Source: Chloracidobacterium sp. | GTDB taxonomy: Bacteria > Acidobacteriota > Blastocatellia > Pyrinomonadales > Pyrinomonadaceae | NCBI GenBank assembly: GCA_016716365.1 | Contig: JADJWM010000006.1 | Coordinates: 1 to 64,000, forward strand | Direction: 5' to 3' | Length of the DNA stretch: 64,000 bases | Shown here: in pieces, positions 59,317-64,000 of the stretch | Layout of the letters: every line of letters starts with the position of its first letter | Numbering within the stretch: the first letter of the stretch is position 1 | Made by a program: the position numbers and the translations under genes | Notes under the pieces: model-generated | Databases searched by the model: none | Told to the model about the DNA's origin: nothing | What the model saw: the letters and a program-made list of their open reading frames with translations, nothing else

Positions 59317-59868
59317 TTACTTTTTCCCAAGAATATCAGCTCCGGAGAATTTCTTTGCTGCCTGTGCCTTAAGCTTTTCTTCCGTCGCCCGGACCATAGC
59401 CACGTACTGCATCCGCAGATCCGCAAGGAGTCCCTCGAGCAGCCGGGATTCTTGTTTGTGCAGGTTTCCCTTCGTCTTTTCTTTGATCATCCCGAGCACG
59501 TCAAGCCAATATTTACCGGTCTCGAGATCGACGGCCCGCTGACCGGTTGCCGGATGTGGGACCGCACCCAGTGCAGCGGCCGCATTCGTCGCGAGCGTCG
59601 AAAGGAAATTAACGAAACTTGCCGGATCTTCCGCTCCCGGCAACTCATCGTCTTCGTCCTCAAACGGGCCCTCGGCGGCAGCCGGCATGGATTCGTGATC
59701 TGCGGCAGCGGCGGGCTGCCCGCCCGCGGCCGGCTCGGGCCCTTTCGTCGCTTCCGGCTTCGGGGCTTCGAAAACCACGCCCTCTTTCAGCGTGCCGTCC
59801 GGATTGAATTTCCGCCGGTCAGTGACCTTAAAAGTTACATCTTCCTGATTCTCTTCGTGTCCGATCAT
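59317..59868 (-). CDS. DUF1844-domain protein
   Basis: 183 residues. The C-terminal part fits the DUF1844 pattern (FVNFLSTLATNAAAALGAVP, QRAVDLETGKYWLDVLGMIK, ESRLLEGLLADLRMQYV). The middle is a proline/alanine/glutamate-rich linker. Start set at MIGHEENQEDV; an upstream ATG at 59940 would add a repeat-derived leader (TSSTDETSEIFRQ) that overlaps the GACTTCC repeat. Function unknown; common beside translation and fatty-acid genes. Confidence 0.85.
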   Translation of the reverse strand: MIGHEENQEDVTFKVTDRRKFNPDGTLKEGVVFEAPKPEATKGPEPAAGGQPAAAADHESMPAAAEGPFEDEDDELPGAEDPASFVNFLSTLATNAAAALGAVPHPATGQRAVDLETGKYWLDVLGMIKEKTKGNLHKQESRLLEGLLADLRMQYVAMVRATEEKLKAQAAKKFSGADILGKK

Positions 59869-59913
59869 AGCTTTGAATTCAATTCTGATAGTAGCATTTT
59901 GGCGAAAAATCTC

Positions 59914-60060
59914 GGAAGTCTCATCGGTCGAGGAAGTCATGGAAGTCTAGACAGCCGATCAGGAATTATCTGAGCCCGGCGTCTATTGCAGGACCTTCTT
60001 GACTTCCATGACTTCCCGACTTCGCTGACATTATCGACTTCCTAGACTTTCGAGACTTCC
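59914..60060. repeat. GACTTCC/GGAAGTC repeat cluster with perfect 16-bp inverted repeat
   Basis: GGAAGTCATGGAAGTC at 59932-59947 and its exact inverse GACTTCCATGACTTCC at 60001-60016, with additional GGAAGTC (59914) and GACTTCC copies (60035, 60054). It fills the divergent gap between the DUF1844 gene and mazG, so it may host both promoters or be a dispersed element. Confidence 0.7.
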
Positions 60061-60077
60061 TGGACTCTAATGTTTCT

Positions 60078-60698
60078 ATGTCCGAATCTTTTGACGAACT
60101 TTTAACGGTAATGGCTCGCTTGCGGGCGCCCGGTGGGTGTCCGTGGGATGCGGAACAAACCTACCAGTCGCTGTCGCAATATTTGCTGGAGGAAGCCTAC
60201 GAAACCTTCGACGCGATCCAGGCGGCCGGTGAGACAGGCGACACCTCTCACCTTGTCGAAGAACTTGGCGACCTCCTGCTTCAGGTCGTATTTCATTCGA
60301 CGATCGCGGCCGAGAAGGGTGATTTCACTATCGACGATGTTGCGGCCGGTGTGGCGAAGAAACTTGTCCTACGCCACCCGCATGTATTTTCCGATGTAAA
60401 GCTGGAACGAGCCCAGGACGTTCTGGACAATTGGGACCAGCTCAAGGCCAACGAGCGTGAGGCCTCCGGGAAACCGGCCCGTACCGACGGCTCTTATCTG
60501 GATGAGGTTCCGGTCCATTTTCCCGGCTTGTTGGAGGCGCTCAAGCTGACGAAAAAGGCCGCAAAAAGGGATTTGATTGGCCTGAGACGGGACAGATATT
60601 TGAAAAGGCGGAGGAAGAGATCCGTGAGCTTCGAGAAGCCTCGGCCGCCGGTGACCTTGCACATATCGAGGAAGAGATCGGGGATCTATTGTTCGTGA
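60078..60698 (+). CDS. mazG: nucleoside triphosphate pyrophosphohydrolase MazG, N-terminal part (frameshifted)
   Basis: First MazG domain is intact: GGCPWDAEQTYQSLSQYLLE, EEAYETFDAIQ and HLVEELGDLLLQVVFHS with the metal-binding ExxE...ExxD. At GCAAAAAGGG (60561-60570) the family's KxGFDWPE is lost: frame 0 reads KRDLIGLRRDR, while the next frame reads GFDWPETGQIFEKAEEEIRE. One A missing from the A5 run would restore the gene to about 269 residues. The open tail after the shift is not a natural C-terminus. Confidence 0.9.
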   Translation: MSESFDELLTVMARLRAPGGCPWDAEQTYQSLSQYLLEEAYETFDAIQAAGETGDTSHLVEELGDLLLQVVFHSTIAAEKGDFTIDDVAAGVAKKLVLRHPHVFSDVKLERAQDVLDNWDQLKANEREASGKPARTDGSYLDEVPVHFPGLLEALKLTKKAAKRDLIGLRRDRYLKRRRKRSVSFEKPRPPVTLHISRKRSGIYCS

Positions 60699-60886
60699 TC
60701 GTGAATCTTGCCCGACGTTTCGACGTTGAGCCGGAAACAGCCCTTAAACGCACGAACCGAAAATTTCGCGAACGCTTCAGGTTTATTGAGGACCAGCTCG
60801 AATTGAACGGGAGTACTTTGGATGACGCGAGTCTCGAGGAAATGGACCGGCTTTGGGACAAGGCAAAGGCTCAACGTTCGGCTTGA
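60569..60886 (+). CDS. mazG: MazG C-terminal domain, in shifted frame
   Basis: From GGA at 60569 the frame reads GFDWPETGQIFEKAEEEIRE, then HIEEEIGDLLFVIVNLARRF, then AL/KRTNRKFRERFRFIEDQL, which is the second MazG domain with its own ExxE...D metal site, and ends normally (DKAKAQRSA). It lacks a start codon of its own. It is the rest of the preceding gene separated by one homopolymer indel. Confidence 0.85.
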   Translation, partial: GFDWPETGQIFEKAEEEIRELREASAAGDLAHIEEEIGDLLFVIVNLARRFDVEPETALKRTNRKFRERFRFIEDQLELNGSTLDDASLEEMDRLWDKAKAQRSA

Positions 60887-61375
60887 GCCGATGACCGGCG
60901 GGCTCTTTGAGACCCGAAATGCGTCCAGCAGCACGTTTCGCACCTCATCGTAGATCCCCGGCTCTTTCGACTCGCGTGACCCCGCGACGTTCAGGACCTC
61001 GATCTCAAATGACGTGAGCCATAGCCGGATCCTTTCGGCTGCGGAGGCGATGGATAATTTATGTAGATCGATGTGAAGACGGGGGCGGCCAAGCTCGCGT
61101 GCGATCTTGATCGTTAAGGCCGAACCTCCCGTTGGCCGCCCCTTAGTAAGCACCACAGTGCCGTCAGAGTTTTCGACGTTCAAGCGCGTTCGCACCGCCG
61201 GGTCAGCGGCCCCGCTGTCGGACAGACCGACGTAGCGATCGGGGATCGGCCCGTCCTCAGCCCAACGATCCGATGGAATAAACCCGCCGATCGGGATACC
61301 AAGCTCGATCGCCGCATCAAGGCCGGCCCTGTCTGCACCGGTCTGGCCGCCGGAGACTATTTTCAGAACTTTCAC
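60686..61375 (-). CDS. putative molybdenum-carrier/YpsA-like protein with antisense tail
   Basis: 229 residues. The first 150 match the putative Mo-carrier domain of the DprA/SLOG type: IVSGGQTGADRAGLDAAIEL, IPIGGFIPSDRWAEDG and GRPTGGSALTIKIARELG. Residues from about 160 on are encoded antisense to the mazG 3' end (201-bp overlap) and have no family match, so the natural stop may have been lost or a frame error lies near 60890. Given the Mo enzyme in this genome, a link to molybdenum is possible but unproven. Confidence 0.75.
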   Translation of the reverse strand: MKVLKIVSGGQTGADRAGLDAAIELGIPIGGFIPSDRWAEDGPIPDRYVGLSDSGAADPAVRTRLNVENSDGTVVLTKGRPTGGSALTIKIARELGRPRLHIDLHKLSIASAAERIRLWLTSFEIEVLNVAGSRESKEPGIYDEVRNVLLDAFRVSKSPPVIGSSRTLSLCLVPKPVHFLETRVIQSTPVQFELVLNKPEAFAKFSVRAFKGCFRLNVETSGKIHDHEQ

Positions 61376-61378
61376 GAA

Positions 61379-61744
61379 TTACTCGGCAAACATTTCGGAT
61401 AAAAGATCGAGTGCGTCTGCCGCGGGTTTCGCGTCCAGCTCGCCGATCCTCTTGACCAAACGGGAGCGATCGACAGCCCTTATCTGGTCTAGGATGACGA
61501 AGCGCTGTTCGTTCAAGAATTCGGTCGGTATTCGAGTCGGATAGCGGGCTTTGGTCGACGCAAGAGGGGCAATAAGAACGTACTCGAGATTTCGGTTCAT
61601 TTCGTCCGGCGAGATCACAACGCCGGGCCGTGTGTTCCTAGGGTCATTTGAGACCGCTTCGTCGAGGTTTATCAGATAAACTTCGAAACGCTTAACGGCG
61701 CCTTTGGCTTGGTTTTTTGGCTTGCCCGCGGTCACCATTGCCAC
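61379..61744 (-). CDS. mazF: MazF/PemK-type endoribonuclease toxin
   Basis: 121 residues: strand RFEVYLINLDEAVSNDPRNT, conserved RPGVVISPDEMNRNLEYVLI, then APLASTKARYPTRIPTEF and VILDQIRAVDRSRLVKRIGE, all standard for MazF mRNA interferases. It overlaps the antitoxin by 13 bp. A few extra N-terminal residues (MAMVTAGKPKNQAKGA) precede the fold. Its 3' end abuts the Mo-carrier-like gene. Confidence 0.92.
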   Translation of the reverse strand: MAMVTAGKPKNQAKGAVKRFEVYLINLDEAVSNDPRNTRPGVVISPDEMNRNLEYVLIAPLASTKARYPTRIPTEFLNEQRFVILDQIRAVDRSRLVKRIGELDAKPAADALDLLSEMFAE

Positions 61745-61980
61745 TCCTTATTATCAAATTCCGAAGTGGCTCCGGCCGCAGCGGTAAGATCATCATCGGT
61801 ATCGGCAAGGCTGGTGAAGATCGCGTCCCAGTCGGCCCGCGGCCGCTTGATGTTCCGGATAAGGATCCCGTCCGGGGTTACCTGCAATTCGACCTCGCCT
61901 GAAAGGCCCGTCTCTTCGAGCATCATCTTGGGAATTCGGACACCTTGCGAGTTGCCGATCTGAATTATCTGGGCCTTCAT
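61732..61980 (-). CDS. mazE: MazE/AbrB-type antitoxin
   Basis: 82 residues beginning AQIIQIGNSQGVRIPKMMLE, the swapped-hairpin AbrB fold that binds operator DNA, followed by a disordered acidic tail (ADTDDDLTAAAG) that neutralises the toxin. First gene of the mazEF operon and likely autoregulator. Confidence 0.92.
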   Translation of the reverse strand: MKAQIIQIGNSQGVRIPKMMLEETGLSGEVELQVTPDGILIRNIKRPRADWDAIFTSLADTDDDLTAAAGATSEFDNKEWQW

Positions 61981-62010
61981 AATTACATCGTAATTACAAT
62001 TCCCTAATTG

Positions 62011-63294
62011 TCAACCTATCCTTTCAAGGCCGCCCATAAACGGGCTTAGAACTTCCGGAATGAGTACCGAGCCGTCTTCCTGCTGGTAATTCTCTAGTAT
62101 TGCGATCCATGTCCGACCCACGGCAAGGCCGCTGCCGTTAAGCGTGTGGGCGAACTCGGGCTTCCCGCCGCCCGCACGGCGAAATCGGAGGTTCATCCGA
62201 CGGGCCTGAAAGTCACCGCAGTTCGAGCAGCTGGAGATCTCTCGGTAGGTCTGCTGCGACGGAAGCCAGACCTCGATGTCGTAGGTCTTTCGGGCCCCGA
62301 ATCCCATGTCGCCGGTGGAAAGAACGACGGTCCGATAAGGCAGTCCCAACCGCTGAAGAATTCCTTCGGCGTGAGCGGTGAGCTTTTCGTGTTCGGCCTC
62401 GGATTCTTCGGGCAGGCAAACCTTCACCAGTTCGACTTTTTCGAACTGGTGTTGGCGGATCAACCCTCGCGTGTCGCGACCGTAGCTTCCGGCCTCGCTG
62501 CGAAAGCACGGTGTGTAAGCCGTGTAGTTCTTCGGAAGTTCGGTCGCGTCAAGGATCTCTCCCGCGTGGTAGTTCGTCACGGGCACTTCTGCCGTCGGGA
62601 TCAGGGCAAAGCCCCGTTCATCTTTGATGTGGAATAGGTCATCCTCGAATTTCGGCAACTGGTTCGTGCCGAATAACGCATCGCGATTTACAAGGAACGG
62701 AGGCAACGTTTCGGTATAGCCGTTCTCGGTGGTGTGAACCTCAAGCATAAAATTGATTAACGCCCGCTCCAATCTCGCACCCGCACCGTTCAGGATCGCG
62801 AATCTTGAACCGGCGATCTTGGTCGCACGCTCGAGATCGAGAATGCCCAGAGCTTCGCCCAGATCGACGTGGTCTTTTGGGTCGAAACCAAAGGGTCGCG
62901 GCTCTCCCCACTTGCGGATCTCTTTGTTCGCGGACTCGTCCTTTCCGACCGGCACGTCCGGCGCCGGAATATTTGGCAGGCCCGAGAGAAGTTCCCGCAT
63001 TTCGGCATCCGCTGCGTCCCGCTCCTTTTCCAGTTCCGCCTGGGTCTCTTTCAGGCCCGCCACTTCGGCCTTCTTTGCATCAGCTTCATCTTTCCGGCCC
63101 GCCTGGATCAGTGCCCCTATCTCTTTGCTGGCCGCATTTCGAAGCTGATTTATCCGATCGGCCTCGCCGATGACGCGGCGGCGCTCGGTGTCCAGTTCAG
63201 CGAACCTGTCGAGACCGTCGGCGGGAAAACTGCGTTTCGCAAGCGCTTCACGAACCGCTTCAAGATCATCTCTTACAAAATTTAGGTCTAACAT
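62011..63294 (-). CDS. serS: seryl-tRNA synthetase
   Basis: 427 residues. N-terminal antiparallel coiled coil (residues about 30-100, for example RRRVIGEADRINQLRNAA) that grips tRNA-Ser. Class II core: motif 2 in FRSEAGSYGRDTRGLIRQHQ, ATP site HYxxxxLIPTAEVP-type (GFALIPTAEVPVTNYHAGEI), and motif 3 HTLNGSGLAVGRTWIAILEN. Start at MLDLNFVRDDL, the invariant family N-terminus; a longer frame upstream is not family-like. Complete. Confidence 0.96.
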   Translation of the reverse strand: MLDLNFVRDDLEAVREALAKRSFPADGLDRFAELDTERRRVIGEADRINQLRNAASKEIGALIQAGRKDEADAKKAEVAGLKETQAELEKERDAADAEMRELLSGLPNIPAPDVPVGKDESANKEIRKWGEPRPFGFDPKDHVDLGEALGILDLERATKIAGSRFAILNGAGARLERALINFMLEVHTTENGYTETLPPFLVNRDALFGTNQLPKFEDDLFHIKDERGFALIPTAEVPVTNYHAGEILDATELPKNYTAYTPCFRSEAGSYGRDTRGLIRQHQFEKVELVKVCLPEESEAEHEKLTAHAEGILQRLGLPYRTVVLSTGDMGFGARKTYDIEVWLPSQQTYREISSCSNCGDFQARRMNLRFRRAGGGKPEFAHTLNGSGLAVGRTWIAILENYQQEDGSVLIPEVLSPFMGGLERIG

Positions 63295-63410
63295 CCAACC
63301 ACTCATCAGGCGGCCTTTGAAAGCTGCCGCCGTTAAACTAGAATTAGGAATTTGCCCGGCTGTACGGCCTGAACGCAAGCAAATTCAAACGATTAATGTA
63401 GCAGTGTTAT

Positions 63411-64000
63411 ATGGCCCAAACAATTCGTAAAGCCGTTTTCCCCGCCGCGGGATTGGGTACCCGGTTCCTTCCAGCGACCAAGGCATCGCCCAAGGAGATG
63501 CTGCCCCTCGTCGATAAGCCTCTCATCCAGGTATCGGTCGAAGAGGCCGTTGCCAGCGGTATCGATTCGGTCCTGATCATCACCGGCCGCGACAAATCCG
63601 CGATCGAAAATCACTTCGATATTTCGTTCGAGCTCGAACACCTATTGAAAGAAAAAGGTAAAACGGAATTGTTCGAGTTGGTTCGTTCGATCTCCGACAT
63701 TGCAAAAATAAGCTACACCCGGCAGAAAGAAGCTCTCGGACTAGGGCATGCGATCTATCAGGCAAAGGACTTTGCCGGCGATCAGCCCTTTGCGGTGCTG
63801 CTTGCGGATGACGTCGTCGACGCGGAAACACCGGCCCTCAAACAGATGGTCAATGTGTTTGAAAAATACAACGCCCCGGTCGTCGCAACGATGCAGGTCG
63901 AGGGCGAGGCGATCTCGCGATTCGGCGTTATCGACGCCGAAGAGGTCGAACCCAATGTTTTTCGCGTCAAAGACATGGTCGAGAAGCCCGCCTTCGCCGA
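63411..64000 (+). CDS. galU: UTP-glucose-1-phosphate uridylyltransferase, cut by right edge
   Basis: First 196 residues. Signature FPAAGLGTRFLPATKASPKE MLP with the nucleotide-binding glycine loop, then SAIENHFDISFELEHLL, LGLGHAIYQAKDFAGDQPF and FAVLLADDVV with the metal-binding Asp. It makes UDP-glucose for glycans and trehalose. The ATG at 63411 follows the divergent serS gene. The C-terminal third lies beyond the window. Confidence 0.95.
   Translation, partial: MAQTIRKAVFPAAGLGTRFLPATKASPKEMLPLVDKPLIQVSVEEAVASGIDSVLIITGRDKSAIENHFDISFELEHLLKEKGKTELFELVRSISDIAKISYTRQKEALGLGHAIYQAKDFAGDQPFAVLLADDVVDAETPALKQMVNVFEKYNAPVVATMQVEGEAISRFGVIDAEEVEPNVFRVKDMVEKPAFA

Noticed and set aside
60561..60570. 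Programmed ribosomal frameshift in mazG
   Set aside because: A5G3 is slippery-like, but MazG is not known to use frameshifting and other single-base homopolymer shifts occur in the window; sequence error is simpler.

Overview
The window comes from a heterotrophic, Gram-negative-type bacterium, most likely an Acidobacteriota member (Blastocatellia/Pyrinomonadaceae-like). The grounds are moderate: a VWFA protein of the type expanded in Acidobacteriota, a bacterial deoxyhypusine-synthase homologue, many two-gene toxin-antitoxin modules, high GC with strong C/G third positions, HldD (heptose/LPS precursor) and a Tat system. This is inferred from protein flavour; no rRNA marker is present.

Region 1-11.2 kb is one long minus-strand respiratory operon: an FAD/Fe-S oxidoreductase, a Rieske protein, a cytochrome b (b6 plus PetD fused), a seven-haem cytochrome c (split in two by one frameshift), a Tat-exported NarG-like molybdopterin alpha subunit, a small membrane protein and a NarH-like beta subunit that runs off the left edge. 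A Crp/Fnr-family regulator lies just upstream, and a 20-bp palindrome sits about 41.5 bp before the likely start of transcription. Bases 1-2120 contain many small indels that break three otherwise conserved genes, most simply read as poor sequence quality.

11.7-26.8 kb: tRNA-Ala(GGC), enoyl-CoA hydratase, PilZ protein, thioredoxin reductase, lipocalin, FmdB zinc ribbon, VWA protein, OmpA-like protein with an unusual cytoplasmic repeat, ThyA, two methyltransferases, a putative zincin, a VapBC-type module, HIT protein, glycosylasparaginase and an ABC exporter. 27-45.6 kb: glycosyltransferase 2, AsnB, proline iminopeptidase, TatA, SDR, a KefB/YbaL-like antiporter, DUF2156 protein, UbiB-like kinase, RibF, a serine hydrolase and HldD.

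45.7-53.3 kb is more accessory: a ParDE module bracketed by gene fragments (one an intact 54-codon hldD/deoxyhypusine-synthase chimera), a signal-peptidase-like protease, a Baeyer-Villiger monooxygenase, a truncated nucleotidyltransferase and a deoxyhypusine synthase homologue. 52.3-56.6 kb is a class Ia ribonucleotide reductase operon (nrdA, nrdB) with tandem NrdR boxes, a long structured leader and a four-helix-bundle (S23/IVP) gene inserted between the two subunits. 56.7-64 kb holds housekeeping genes (MazG with a frameshift, MazEF, SerS, GalU partial).

Palindromic repeats recur throughout. Some lie in frame inside coding sequences (AsnB, glycosylasparaginase, a methyltransferase), and one 132-bp multi-hairpin element abuts the asnB start codon. 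No CRISPR array, rRNA, transposase or phage genes were seen.
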